Assembly: GCA_026874595.1 (NCBI GenBank)
Contig: CM049306.1
Span: 24,729,519 to 24,793,518, forward strand
From: Sipunculus nudus
Taxonomy: Eukaryota; Annelida; Sipuncula; Golfingiida; Sipunculidae
DNA length: 64,000 nucleotides
Direction: 5' to 3'
The notes beneath the pieces are model-generated. The model was not told where the DNA came from. It did no database searches and saw only the letters and a list, made by a program, of their open reading frames with translations. Positions 41,401 to 53,033 of this stretch are shown piece by piece. Both the position numbers and the translations under genes were made by a program. Each line of letters starts with the position of its first letter. Position 1 is the first letter of the stretch.

Positions 41401-44400
41401 CTGTCCATCCACAAAAATTTGTTTCCAGATGATAACTCCAGGTTGTATTGATACATGGATTTCAAACTTGACTTACGTATGGCCCACCACTAAAGCAAGA
41501 CCCTATATGATTTAGGGGTCATGGGGTCAAAGGTCAAGGTCACAGGACTCATTTATGCAAAAAGATTATGGCTGCATTTTGAGCCAAGCTTTTCATCCCA
41601 AACTTGCGCATTTAGCTGACTTGCCAGTATGGGGAGAGCATAAATGAATTTAGGGTCACATGAGCAAAGATCAAGGTCACAGGGGCCATTTGTTCACAAA
41701 TTAGTTTCCAGATGATAAATCCAGTTTAGTTTGACATATTAGTTTCAAACTGAACTTATATATGAGTCACCACCAAAGTAAGAACCGTGTCGATTTTGGG
41801 GTCCAACGGTCAAAGGTCAAGGTCACAGGACTCATTTCTTTAAAAAGAATGCATATCCATTTGAAGCCAAACTTTTCATAGAAAACCTTCAATTTTGCAC
41901 ATATAGCTGAGCTGCCAATAGGGGAAGAACCTGATTGATTTGGGGGTCACAAAGTCAAAGGTAATGGTCACAGGGGCCCATCTGTCCACATATTTGTTTC
42001 TGGATTATAACTTCAGTTAAGATTGACATATTGGTTTCAATTTTGACTTATGTATGACCCACCAATAATGTAAGAACCCTTTTGATTTTGGGGTCATAAG
42101 ACCAAAGGTCAAGGTCACAGGACCCACTTTTTTTTAAATATTGTTGATGAATTGTTAGCCAATTTTTCTGTCCCAAACCTTCTGTCTTCCAGATGTTGCT
42201 CACCTGCCAATAGTGGAAGTAACTTTGAGGTCACAAGGTCAAAGGTCAAGGTAATGGGGGCTATCTATCCACATATTAGTTTCCAGATGATTACACCAGT
42301 TTGGTTTGAAATATTGGTTTCAAACTTGACTTATATATGGCCCATCTCTAAAGTAAGAACTGTTGTTTCTCGGTCATGAGATCAATGGTCAAGGTCACGG
42401 GACCCATAACTTTAGAAAGATTGTGGATGCATTTTCATCTCAATCCTTCCATCATCGACATTTGGTGCACCTGCCAATAGGGGAAGTTTCCTTTTGATTT
42501 TTGGGTCACAAGGGCAAAGGTTAAGGTCACAGGGCCCATCCATTCACAAATCAGTTTATGGATAATAACTCCAGTTTGGGTAGACAGGTTGGCTTCAAAC
42601 TGATCACAGGAACAATATTTTGGAAAACCTCATAAACATATATCCTTATAGACAAATGCAGATGAGCGTCGAGACCCATGGGTCCCTAGTTGATGTAAAA
42701 GGTTAAAAAAATCCTTTGATGTATGTTTTCATTTCTTTAATTTACACTAAAATATGAAATAGGAGCACTGACTGAGTAAAAGTTGTAGGTAAAAACCATA
42801 AATATGTTAAAGTTAAAGTTGTGTCATTCCGTTGTTGTGTCTAACTGTTTACTGTTCCATCCTGTACGATGGCTATTATTTTTTTATTGCGTTGACCAGA
42901 TTCTTATTAAAGATATTCCTATAATCCTCCTGATACACATCGTTATATGAAATTTCCCTTGCTCCCATATTTATATATATCCTGCATGTGATATTCCTTT
43001 TGTTTGTCTTAGGGGCTAGTTTGATATCGTAGGCCCAGCTGGCTACTTTCAGACACTGGGGCAAGTCGTTCTCACGATATTTCCAACCCCACAGGCAAGT
43101 GGGCAAGTTTTATTGTCGAGCCCTACCAAAATTAGTTAACATAAAATCGTCATTATTGATAAGATTCAAAAGATACTCAAAGAAGTGATCTTTCAAATAA
43201 GTGGTCACTCAATTAGGGGTAAATTCAAAGCATAATATGAAAATATGCAGGTAAGTAAAGAAAAGTGAAACTTAACAGTTAATAAGCCAATTAAAATCAT
43301 CAAATTAAATGACTTGCCTCTATGGAACTTTTTGGGACTTTTGATATGTAATTCTCCAGAAGTCTTGAGTCACTGTTGATTTCATTTTTGTTGCATTTTT
43401 TGTTGCATTTTTTTTTTGCGTTTTTGATAAACTATGACTTTTTTGGCCTCTGAGATTTCTCTTATACAAATAAAACGTAAATAAATAAAGTTATAAATGT
43501 AACCATGGCTTTTTTACATTTGCCAGCAGTCCAGAACTGGACGTTGACGGGACTCCTTATTAACCGTCCGTCAGCGTCCAGCGCGAAAGTGACCCGAACG
43601 TTATCCGAAATATCAGATCAGGCTGGAAGGCTTGTCCCCCTGAATCCTCAAATCCAAGTCCCACAAACGATAAATTTTACGTCAGAAATATTAATTGTAA
43701 CAGCCTTTACCTAATGACATCAATATTATGCTTGTCCCTCAAAACATTTTAATGATCCACAGAAATGTACATTAACAGCTTATATAGTTACATTTAAAAG
43801 ATGAGTGCCAAGTGATAATTAATGAACATGGTACAAGGAAGGCTACCCTGAATCAATAGAAATATTAGACAGGGTACCTGGTATGTCTAAATTGGAGTTA
43901 AAATAATGAAAAATGAAATATAACTAACCTGTAAAAGCAGTATAATTGAACAGAAAACCTCTAAACCTCCCTACATCATTTGAATGGAAATACACATGGG
44001 CGTGACGTCCTGAAGTTGTAAATATTTCAGGCTGAAAATCATTGCAGCGTTTCATCAATTGCAGCCCAGACTCGGAGAAGCCATCGCGAATCTGTATGTA
44101 ATCAAACATATTCTCAGCAATGATCATTAATGATATGGTAAACAATAAAAAAATAATTAACATTTTTTTCTAAATCAAAGTACCACATAATGATTACACT
44201 TTGTTTTGAATAAGTTTTATATAATCTTAAGATTAATTTTAGAATTTTTTTATACACTTATTCATATATCTTGATATTTGCGTCTGCTTGGTATAACAGC
44301 GGGAGATTCCACCACTTGAATATTCACAAACTATGTAAAAAGCGATTTTATTTTAATAATAAAAAAAATTCCATCCAGTTTGATATTCTCATTTTAGTAC

Positions 44401-45443
44401 CTAGAACATTGTATTTCAGTTTTAGAAATGCTCAGATAATCTTACCACCACGTAATCCGTATGGCAAGAAACCGTCTTCCCGACTTTGCCATCAAATACT
44501 GTAATGTTGATTCGGTAACCCGCTGGGGCGCAGATCCTCCAAACACAATCGCAATAATTTGGGTATCTGTTTGGATAGTTGGGACTCTTCACAATACCGG
44601 AAATGACGTTTAGGAGATCCCCTCCGCAATCTAAACAGGGAAAAATGCATTTTATTAACAAACCACATACTACACAAATACGACCTTGCTAAAAAATTTA
44701 TATATATACTTTTGGCGGACGCAAACTAACCACATCTTAAACCAAGCTAATGAGTGGACATAGATAAAAAGTTTTAATCAGTCACATGTAGTGAGCTGAC
44801 TATTAACACCATACTGGGTTCCAGCCAGGCTTGGATTGAAAAAAAAAACAAATACCACATAACAAATACAAAATAATATTTTTAAATGTCGCATTTCCTG
44901 TTTAATGCATTAAAACAGATTTACAAGTACATTGCAGTAACTAAGTGCCATCTTGAAATGATTATCACAAAAAAAAATAATTTAAAAATAATTTAATATT
45001 TTTTTTAAATATTTTTTGGCGGTGATAGTACCGGTGTGTAAGCACAAACTGGTTTCCACAGGCTCAGGGAACCCGTGCAAAACACACCAGATTAAATCAG
45101 TCTATGAACAAATTGCAGATAATCAGATACAGAAAATCAGAATTGATTCTTGAAACAAGTCAGCTATAAAACTCTATCAGAAATCCAAGCTTTCAGTCCT
45201 TGGATGGACGTTGTCTTTCAATTTGTTCTACCGGTCACTCCTTAATCCGTGGCTAAGGCATATATAACAAAAAGCTACTAAAGATTTGTTTTAGAAATAT
45301 GAAACGCTGGTCAACTAGACAATTAGTCTTAAATTTTATATAAACGAACACTTACCTGGTGAACAAGAGAGGGTAAGCTGCGGGCATTGTAAAAGGAAAA
45401 TCAAACCACCCAGTGCACGCATTCTGCGGGTTTTTCTGTGCAT
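35444..45443 (-). CDS. Secreted CUB-PAN/apple domain protein 1 (4 exons, 236 aa)
   Basis: Exons on the minus strand: 45443-45356 (88 nt), 44630-44446 (185), 44091-43929 (163) and 35718-35444 (275, TAA stop). All borders are GT/AG and phases run 1, 0, 1. Residues 1-29 form a signal peptide (hydrophobic ALGGLIFLL core). Exons 2-3 make one CUB domain: CGG near the start, GIVKSPNYPNRYPN, CDCVWRIC, a TDYVVIRDG motif, VYFHSND, and an FLFNYTAF ending. Exon 4 is a PAN/apple-like domain (ILECGGICMRTPGCQGAN, STCRTF, PCL end) with paired cysteines. N-glycosylation sequons occur at NIT, NYT and NNST. CUB and PAN modules bind proteins or sugars, so an extracellular adhesion, mucus or recognition role is likely but unproven. 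The last intron (8.2 kb) is stuffed with repeats. The upstream stop in frame supports the ATG at 45443; a second ATG seven codons on is an alternative. Confidence 0.9.
35752..36105. mobile_element. MITE of the GGTTCTCAGGCACCGCCCGC family
   Basis: The left end (AGGCCCAAAAAAATTAAAGG, then TATGGTTCTCAGGCACCGCC) is inverted at the right end (GTGCCTGAGAACCATACC, then TTTTGGCCT near 36105). Length is about 354 bp, non-coding, with a central 'tttcaagaagataaa' block. Other copies, mostly missing one end: 4716-4968, 39305-39575, 39985-40268, and a fragment near 19930. It lies in the last intron of CUB-PAN gene 1. Confidence 0.7.
36250..36680. repeat. Repeat inverted relative to 43020-43400
   Basis: 'cttgcctttggggttggaaa', 'tatcgtgagaacga' and 'tgaaagttgccagttgggcc' at about 36575-36650 recur in inverted orientation at about 43030-43110. 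The flanking 'gagtgaccactcatttgaaa' and 'ttaatttaatgatttc' blocks also match. Open frames across it (for example at 36569-36886) are shadows of the repeat. A poly-G tract lies at about 36688-36708. Confidence 0.65.
36887..38480. other. Intronic DNA, nothing recognised
   Basis: Part of the last intron of CUB-PAN gene 1. A short third relative of the 36.5-kb repeat (AAAACACTTGCCCACTTGG) lies near 37038. No exon seen. Confidence 0.45.
38500..38640. repeat. Interspersed repeat end with CCCGTGCTACGCACGG
   Basis: A CCGTGCTACGCACGG near-palindrome at 38517-38531 is followed by a block ending 'aaaatcacacaaatcgc' and 'tttacgctatcaatatttaga'. That block recurs at about 40685-40748 (AAAATCACAAAAATCGCC, then TTACGCTATTAATATATAGA). 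The two copies bracket the tandem duplication at 38921-40240. Confidence 0.5.
38921..40240. repeat. Tandem duplication, unit about 655 bp
   Basis: Unit 1 (about 38921-39575) and unit 2 (about 39576-40240) both start 'aataagc(a/g)tacatactgaa', continue through 'gatggcacatgcat', 'cagtacaaacgtattaaat', 'ccactcca(c/t)acgtgtaca' and 'cttacatctgttacatagta'-like blocks, and both end with a partial MITE of the GGCACCGCCCGC family. The MITE was therefore present before the duplication. Divergence of roughly 15-20 percent shows it is not recent. Confidence 0.75.
40863..42694 (+). repeat. Full-length R1 repeat containing an eightfold TCAAGGTCA array
   Basis: Starts TTAGCTCAGCTGACTGTAAG at about 40864, with a GTCCGTCGTCCGTCC run, and ends GAGCGTCGAGACCCATGGGTC at about 42672-42692. 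The first 400 bp match the R1 copies at 1-715 and 4970-6160. A (CTGT)n run lies at 41362-41404. From there to 42640 a tandem array has eight positions of an (AAAGG)TCAAGGTCA-type motif, at about 41527, 41671, 41810, 41953, 42103, 42238, 42383 and 42517, spaced alternately about 136 and 146 bp. That implies a dimeric unit of about 285 bp ('tttccagatgataactccag', 'ggtttcaaacttgacttata', 'ctgccaataggggaag'). Confidence 0.75.
42695..43928. other. Intronic DNA with inverted repeat copy
   Basis: 43020-43400 is the inverted partner of 36250-36680. The stretch at 43505-43720 is GC-richer, but no frame shows domain character; I take it as repeat-derived. Confidence 0.45.
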
Positions 45444-45620
45444 GTGTTTCTTGTAAATGACTAAATACGCAATGTTCTGTCACCTCTCTTTTTATTCTGA
45501 CTTATCATGTATATAAGGCCTTAGTGCAGCAACTGCTTCTAATTTATTTAAAAGGACAGAAGTCCACAGCTCGGTTAATAACCCATCAAAGCATAGAAAG
45601 AATCAATAAAAGGGCCCAAA
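45444..45620 (-). promoter_or_regulatory. Promoter region of CUB-PAN gene 1
   Basis: A minus-strand TATA-like CCTTATATACATG lies at about 45507-45519, some 70 bp upstream of the ATG at 45443. The upstream block (gcagcaactgcttctaattt, then ttaaaaggacag) is recognisably shared with the flank of gene 2 (gaggcagctgcttttcaaat, ttaacaggacag, about 53130-53177) and with the orphan exon flank near 23577-23685. Confidence 0.4.
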
Positions 45621-47572
45621 ACACGAGACATATCATGCTACACATTGTTCAAAGGACATTGTAAATGAGCCGTTGGCCAGTCTGCAACAATACTATACTC
45701 AGTACAATAATTGCGTGCTTGTTAACATCACATGTCAATTTGTCACGACCATCGATCCACTGACTTTTTTAATCGTAGCTAATGCATGGTTATATTGTTG
45801 CTTTTACAAACATGAATGTAAATCATACATATTACTGTCGCTCTTAGTGCCAACGCGCTTTACATTTTAGTTAACCTTTATGTCTTGGCTACTGGAACTT
45901 TTCGCACCAAGCGTATTTTTGGCCGGATTTACATTTGTGCTTTTTTACGGTTTCCTCGAACCTAGTACACAACTTATTGTGCATAAGTGACTGATGAGGT
46001 TGTTAAATCCGAATTATCACTGTCGTTTTCGTTAAGCAATCTCATTATCAGCTCCATGGTAATGGGAGCTATTTTACAGTTTTGGTAATAAAAGTGAATA
46101 TATTGGTGGTTTCCTGTTAAACAGACACATTATTTGCGCTTGTTAAATGTTGATTGAATAAATCTTACCTGAATTTTGAGAAAATGTTACTCCTTCTTAG
46201 CAGAATGTTTGTTAATCCAGTCTATCGGTGACTGTATGTATCCCCAAAGCTTAGCACTGCTCTAATGTAATTAACACTAGTTGATGACACTTGGTAAATG
46301 ACGAAACGTTTGATTGACATGTAGACAATAACGTCGAATTTAGTGTCCGTTACAACAACACGCTCTCATATGATGTTATATCTCAACATCAGGTCCGCCC
46401 TTTTTTGAGGAAGGGGGGGGGGGGGACCATACTTGTGGATAAAGGAGAACAAATATGTACGGTTTATGTGTGCATATCAAAAATAAGTGGTCATTCATGC
46501 TGGAAGGAAGAGGTACACTGAAAAAAAACTATGAATAACGTTATAACCGAGTAATTCCAAAATATAAGCCTTTTTATATTGATATCAGCCTTTTCATTTT
46601 ATGTCTATCAATGTCCGCAATCGATTTTCTTTATCATTAAAATAATATCTGTTTACTCATATATTAAACAAATTGTATTTCTAATTTTTTGTGTTTTTTT
46701 TTATTGCTAAATAAAGAACTGGTTTTTTTTAATCAATGCATGTCTACCAGCTTAACCTTTTCATCGTTTTAATTTTATTTTACAACAAATAAAACTAGGA
46801 CATAACTAGAAGTAATTATAAACAATGTTACAAATACACAAAAACATTCAACAACATAACGGGATTTTACATTTAAACAGACAATCATTTCACGATTCTG
46901 ACATATTTAAACTGTACTCATGTTCTAATTTTCTAATAAACTTGACACTTTTCAAATTATTTCAAATGCATTTCATGTTAAAGTATCAATACCCACTGTA
47001 TATTTGCTGTTTAATCAGAAATGTGGAAACATCATACTTATCTGAACCGTATATGACCAAGAATTCTTAAACTTGTTAAATACCTATACATATTATAGGC
47101 TCAGTAGTGCTATCAATATGCTGGGCGTATTCACTGTCATTAAACTATACATATAGCAGCAATTGACATGACAAAGATCAAGCCGCCTGGTAGGTTTGAA
47201 CGTTTGTATAGTTATATTAAATGTCTATTTAATCAAACAAACGGTATATTTTACTGGTGTTCGGGTTTTAGTTTACAGCATAGTAAGCACCCCTGAGGGT
47301 GATAACAGAAGCCACTAGTCGATGTCCATACTCGTTAAGACAAACTCAGCTTAGTCACAGACACCGATTGATGGGAGAGGTTGATATGTTAGTAATCCAT
47401 GTGTATCCTTTTGTTAAAGTATTACATTTTTTTTAAATAAAAACTGCATTTACATTACGGCATGCCAATATGTGGCTTTTTAAAACTTTCTTTTAACATT
47501 TTTAAATTCGAAATCCACAACAAGCGTGGTTCCACTAAATTACAGTCCAACAGATAAACGCTTGACGCATGG
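45621..47572. other. Intergenic region between CUB-PAN genes 1 and 2
   Basis: AT-rich, poly-G tract near 46416-46426, no gene seen on either strand. Confidence 0.5.
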
Positions 47573-47863
47573 TTACCAACAAGGAACAGGTGCTAGCGTG
47601 ATCAATGTGGCATTTTGATTATATGACACCCGTCCAGTGTCATGGAAAGTCCTGCATGTTGTTATGCCTTTCTCTGACATAAAATTTGCCCCCTGACAGC
47701 CAGGTGTGCGCACGCAAATCAAACCACACTCAACAATGGTATTTGCGGCTTCAATGACGTCATATTCGGGATCTGACATATGAGTTCTTAAAATGTTGAA
47801 GTGTCTCCCAGAAAACGGTGTGGCAGCTGGAATAACATAGCTGGGATCTGAAAGTATAGAAAC

Positions 47864-47920
<57 letters not shown>

Positions 47921-50900
47921 TATATATATAATGGCACTTTCTGTGTGTGACAATCATTGTCAAATTTACTTTATATTTAAAGCCATTCTTTAATCCTTGC
48001 ATTCATGCTTTCACAGTAATGCCCTTTTGTGTTTTATATTAAATATCAATAGAATACATTTGATTTCCTGAATTAACATTTTTACATCGTCTTTTCAGAA
48101 ACCCTCAGTTAACTATATATGTCTCTAGATTATGTACAAACAAATCCACATATTCCCGTACGTTGTTCTGTTAAAACCCAAAAATATCCTTACTTTCGTC
48201 TCAAGATATATATTTAATTCTAAAATCAAGCAGGTACACAGAATTGAATCAAAATATTTTTAAAATATATCAAATTAGGTTCCTCTGTATGTCGAGACTT
48301 CTGGTTTGTTAACACAAATAACTAACAAACCTGTAAAAGCAGTAAATGAAAGGTTGAATCCTTTAAAGGTTCCGTAGGCATTTGAATGGAATTGTACATA
48401 AGCGTAGCGCCCTGTCGTGTTCAGTGTCTCAGGTTCTATAACATAGCAAAGCTTCTTCAACTCGGGTCCAGATTCCGTGAAACCATCGCGAATCTACGTA
48501 GGGGAAACCCCACATAAATTTCATCATGGTAGTTTTAATTCATGAAGACAACTTGATATATAATATCCTATTTTCGGGAATATATATTTGGTAACGTTGT
48601 CCGAACATACTGACATTGTCACACCTAATACACATTTTACAAAATCAATTAAGAAACGAGAAAACTTGTTTAGGCAGCAAATAAAAATGGCAATATTAAA
48701 CAACATATTTCAAATCAATATGTCTATATATTAAGTTGAAATAAGAAATAAACTTCGCCAAGCACACTAAGCACAATTGGTTACATTTCTTGATATATAT
48801 TTAGTACTTTTTAAATATAATTACCCTACCAAAATGCTTTCATAGAAAATTGTTTAATCTTTTTTCTCAAAGGATTATATGACATCGATCCCTTATTGAT
48901 ACCTCCTTACCACTGCATAATCCGTTCGGCAAGCATCAGTCTTCCCGAGTTTGCCATCAATTAAAGAAATGTTGATTCGGTAACCCGCTGGGCCACAGAT
49001 CCTCCAAATACAGTCGCAGTTATGGGGGTAATCGTTTGGATAGTTCGGACTCTTTACGGTACCGGTAATGACGTTCAGGAATTCCCCTCCGCATTCTAAA
49101 TATTGAGAATAAATACTACAATATACACGATTCCAGAGACCACACATTTACAAAGAGTTCTACAACATTTTCATCATTGGCTGTATATTTTTCGAAATAA
49201 CATCCTCCAAGACATTCACGCATTTACTTCTCAAACCAAACTAATTTTTGGACACGGGATGGAAATAAATAAAACAGTTGGATAAAACTATGCCATATAG
49301 TTCACCGCAGAGTTCAGTCAGCCTAGGATGAAATGTAGCCTTAAAAGACTCGGAAGCAAAACTGTGTAACTTTTTAATGTAACAAGAACTAAATTTGAAT
49401 ATTAAGAGGAATATGAAGGGAATATTGTATCAATCTTAATATAATTGAACGTATAGAAATAAAAATGAAAGAAATTTGAATTGAATTGAAGTTTAAAAAC
49501 TGAAATGAATTGATGACATGGGTACCATCTCTATCATATTCAAAGCAAAGCTCATTAGACATTGCTCGTATCCTGTAGTAGCTCCTTCTGTAAATCAGCA
49601 ATGCAGTGTTTGACCACATTCAGGGGGAGTGCTTCCAGTGTTTGTCAGGGTACGTATAGATGCTGCTTAATCTTATTTGCATACTCTTTTATAACACGAG
49701 TCAACTTAATATCATGAACAGAGTGAATTTGCGTTGAATAAGAATTATTTTAATTGAATTGGTTTCGACAGTTTTCTTAACACTGAGGTGGATCGACTTT
49801 GAATTTAGGGTTTCATTAAAATTCTTAAAATGAAATTTAAAATTCTAGAGCTCAGAAACGATAAGTATATATATATAGCAAAGAAACCCATACTCTGGTC
49901 TTGACGTCCTGAATATGAACCTGTCATGGAGGCCTAATATAAAGCATGATGCTTTTATTGGCGATTTTGCGATGCGTTCATGATATTCCGACAGCGATCC
50001 CTTGCACCCAAATCGCCGATCATTTGCAGCGGCTTGAGACTTGGGTTGGTAACCTGCCGCCACGGTTTCCAGGAATGAAGATTATCTAGGGGCGGGACAG
50101 TCCCTATATAAAGATAAATGCTGGACCCGGGTGTCCCTATCACAACGTTTCTCAAGGGACGTGTTTAGTTTTCACAAAGATTATTCCATTGATAGTTGGG
50201 GTTCGTAAACATAGAATAAGTATTCAAATACTGACTCGGGTGGACTTGGCATAAAAGACATTTAGAGTCTATAGTGGTCTTCGGTGAAGAATATAATAAG
50301 ACACAAAGTCATACTATCCATCCAATGCAACCAAAAAAAAAGTCTCCATGCAGTTATAACAAATCCTGATGACACTTTATTATGATTCCAATGCAATGAA
50401 AAGACAATTATTTCCCAAAAGCAACAAATGTTTCACTAAAACGTTTCACGCACATACTCGTTAATGAAGTTTTATCATCCATTTCCGATTTGATCACACA
50501 TACTCTAAGAGATTTTGACGACGGCCCACAGACGAAGCATCACCTTTAGGTGACCATTGAACGTTTAAGTCTCAGACCTGCAAGTGAACAGCCCTTGGAC
50601 CAGTGGTCGTTCTCCTTCTCTACACACGACGACAGGACTGTCCAAGCAGCACCAAGGGCGACGTGGGAGCCTGTTTGGGGAAGCTCTGTTCGTCCTCGCG
50701 TGGGACTAGAAAAGGTGCTCCAACCGAAGGGGAATCTTACTGCGGGTGGTGGGTTCTCCCCACAGATCAACCAAATCTAACAAGATAATTCAATCAGGAA
50801 ACCATGTCGTGTGTTGAAATTACTGATTAAGACCTCATTACAATACCGGAAAGAACAGCAAAGAACTTTGCAGACACAAAATATGTCATTTCAGCGTGAA

Positions 50901-53033
50901 CCCACGTCCCCATGAAGGATTGTTAAATGAAAAAGGGATTTGAATACACTTTTCCTGGAAAGGAAAGCCTTACGATAAAAACGGATCCATGAAGAAGAAT
51001 TTGAAACAAAACAAAATTGATTGTAAACATTCCTTTACTTTGATTCGCGATCAAGGAAAGGCCCATGAAACCATGCTCTTCCTCCACCAGTCAAGCTTCT
51101 AACTGTCATATGTGCCTACGCAACCATTATAGGCCCCCTTGGTAAAAGAAGGCCTACAGAACACAGTGTGTGCATCACCAACACCTTGTCAATGATGGCA
51201 AAAAGCTATAAATCAATTGAATGTACTGGAGATCCAACCCACCGCAGGCCCTTAGCACGCCAGCTCGACACCAGAAACATCCAGTTCACCATTGCAATGA
51301 AAAGTGCTGAATGTTAGTCAGACTACAGGGACAACAGATCGGTCAAGAATATAATGAACCTGAAAATCCCAACGCCATACAAAACCGACCCAAGGCTGTC
51401 AGAGCTTTTCAAAATGTCCCAGCTCAGGTCCATACGGAGTCCATACGCAGTCTAGGAAGGGCCGGACATCTTGCATTCCGTCGCTGAGATCAAGAAAGTC
51501 GGCCTCAAGAAAATGTAGAGTATATAAATGTAGAGTTGGAAAGAACGGAATTCCTGTTAAGATATACAAGGCTGCAGATCTATCATGATAGCCTGAGGAG
51601 AATCTTTGAAAATGTGAAAATTTAGAACGACTTCAGGGATGCCCTGATTATTTCTTTGTGCAGAAATACACGGACATAGAAAGTTACAAGTTCGAGTAGC
51701 ATATGCCCACAGAAATTGTTCATATCACCAAGCTCTTCCAGGAAGGCAGAACCGGCAAGGTACTTCCAGTGGGGATGAATAGGAGCTTTCAAGACAATTA
51801 GTTTTGTGAAATTCTTCTTCAGTATCTTCTGCGTCTCATTAAGTCAGGCATATGGGGACAGGGATGCTTGTCCGATATCGTCTGGACGGATACCACTTTC
51901 ACCTTCGAACCCGAACAAAGAACCAACAATATATTTTCCTGGAAGCATTATTCGCTTTCTCAGCTCTTGATCTTTATTCGATATCTTGATCCAACTAATA
52001 GTGTTTTCAGGGAATCGCGACTATCGAGTGTGTGAACCGGCTGAGGGGTTGGGCGTTGCATGGGTGACCCTTTGCTGCAGTGTAGGAATACAAACAGTAC
52101 TGAGAATAAAATAACAATAAATAGTATCGCATCAGAAACAAACAAAAAGTAAAAATGCTTTCCTTAAAAAATTGATCTATAAAACCTGCATGATTTTTTT
52201 TTAGTGTTGTGCCATGGAAACTTGGGAATCATATCATATTATCGGTCATTTGCTATGTCATTCCTTTTTGAACCACTGCATTTCATTAATATATGAGTAA
52301 ATTTGCAACACTGTAACACATTTTTGTCAACAGATTGTATTTTTACTAATTGCAGTCAGGGCATATACTTAATGTCAAAATCGAACTCATGAATTAGCAT
52401 AAAAATGGTTGGGGACAAAACATGGCCACCCTGATTGAAAAAGTGTGTGTGGAAGGGGGGAAGGGGAGAGAGGTATTTCCCCGTGTCCCCCACCTAATTG
52501 CGCCAATGATCCAGTCCATGCAGTGTCTCTCAATTTATCCTAATATTAACCTAGATTTGATAGAAGACGTGATGCCCTCTCATGGTCATTCCAAAAACCC
52601 GGTCATTAAATAATTTTGGAACACTTGCAGTCATCTTTTGTTGAAAAGACTGCCCCTTTAAGCCTTAGATCGCACAATTAGAAGGCAATCAGTACAGCCC
52701 AGAGTTAACCTTCTGAATCGACTCTTTTATCTGGATCCGCACCCAAATTAAAGGGTTCGTCCTATGCCTTAGTTTGGTGTAATTTTGCAAACAAAGAGAA
52801 CTTTTAAACATAATCTCCTTGGAAATGGACCAAGTTTTAATACCACCAAAGATGAAAATGAAAAATTTAAACCAGAAGAAAATATTGCTGTTAATTCGTT
52901 CATGGTTCACTTAATAAATGTTATCCGGACAATTTATCTTCAAATGAGTTTCGACAGTAGACTTACCTGGGGAACAGGAGAGGCAGGGCTGCGTGTAGTA
53001 AATGAGAAATATAAGACCAACCATGACAAGCAT
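47573..53033 (-). CDS. Secreted CUB-PAN/apple domain protein 2 (4 exons, 229 aa)
   Basis: Exons on the minus strand: 53033-52967 (67 nt), 49095-48911 (185), 48493-48331 (163) and 47847-47573 (275, stop). Exons 2-4 have exactly the same lengths and phases as in gene 1. The signal peptide is MLVMVGLIFLIYY..., ending CLSCSP as in gene 1. CUB landmarks are ECGGEFLNV, GTVKSPNYPNDYP, CDCIWRIC, TDYAVIRDG, VQFHSN and a GFNLSFTAF ending. The PAN part has IVECGLICVRTPGCQGAN and TTCRTF. The CUB and PAN parts are roughly 70 percent identical to gene 1 by eye, so the two genes are tandem paralogues in the same orientation, about 2.1 kb apart. An in-frame stop just upstream fixes the ATG at 53033. Intron 1 (3.9 kb) holds a dead LINE and intron 3 an (AT)n run. 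The function of the family is not known to me; an extracellular binding role is inferred. Confidence 0.9.
47868..47930. repeat. (AT)n microsatellite in intron 3 of CUB-PAN gene 2
   Basis: A near-perfect AT run about 20 bp upstream of the exon-4 acceptor on the minus strand; it gives false Ile-Tyr extensions of the exon-4 reading frame. Confidence 0.95.
49096..50539. other. Intron 1 of CUB-PAN gene 2, left part
   Basis: AT-rich to 49840; a GC-richer stretch at 49880-50160 has no identifiable coding sequence, although short open frames cross it on the minus strand. Confidence 0.4.
50540..51930 (+). pseudogene. Degenerate RTE-like non-LTR retrotransposon (endonuclease/RT relic)
   Basis: Across broken plus-strand frames, landmarks of an RTE/craniofacial-like LINE can be read in order. 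They are an endonuclease-like KLLTVICAYATI near 51096-51130; reverse-transcriptase blocks KNGIPVKIYKAA near 51541-51577 and DALIISLCRN near 51638-51667; FQEGRTGKVLPVG near 51737-51775; and a late GDRDACPISSGR near 51857-51892. Stops and frameshifts interrupt it throughout, so it is dead. It sits in intron 1 of CUB-PAN gene 2, antisense to it. Whether the GC-rich segment 50540-50790 belongs to the same insert is unclear. No protein of it is restored here. Confidence 0.65.
51931..52966. other. Intron 1 of CUB-PAN gene 2, right part
   Basis: No exon seen; purine-rich patch at 52445-52475. Confidence 0.4.

Noticed and set aside
43505-43714. GC-richer open frame in the last intron of CUB-PAN gene 1
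   Set aside because: No domain character, no good splice borders, more likely repeat-derived.
50550-50788. Three overlapping ORFs on both strands
   Set aside because: They arise from a GC-richer repeat segment next to the LINE relic, with no consistent coding frame.
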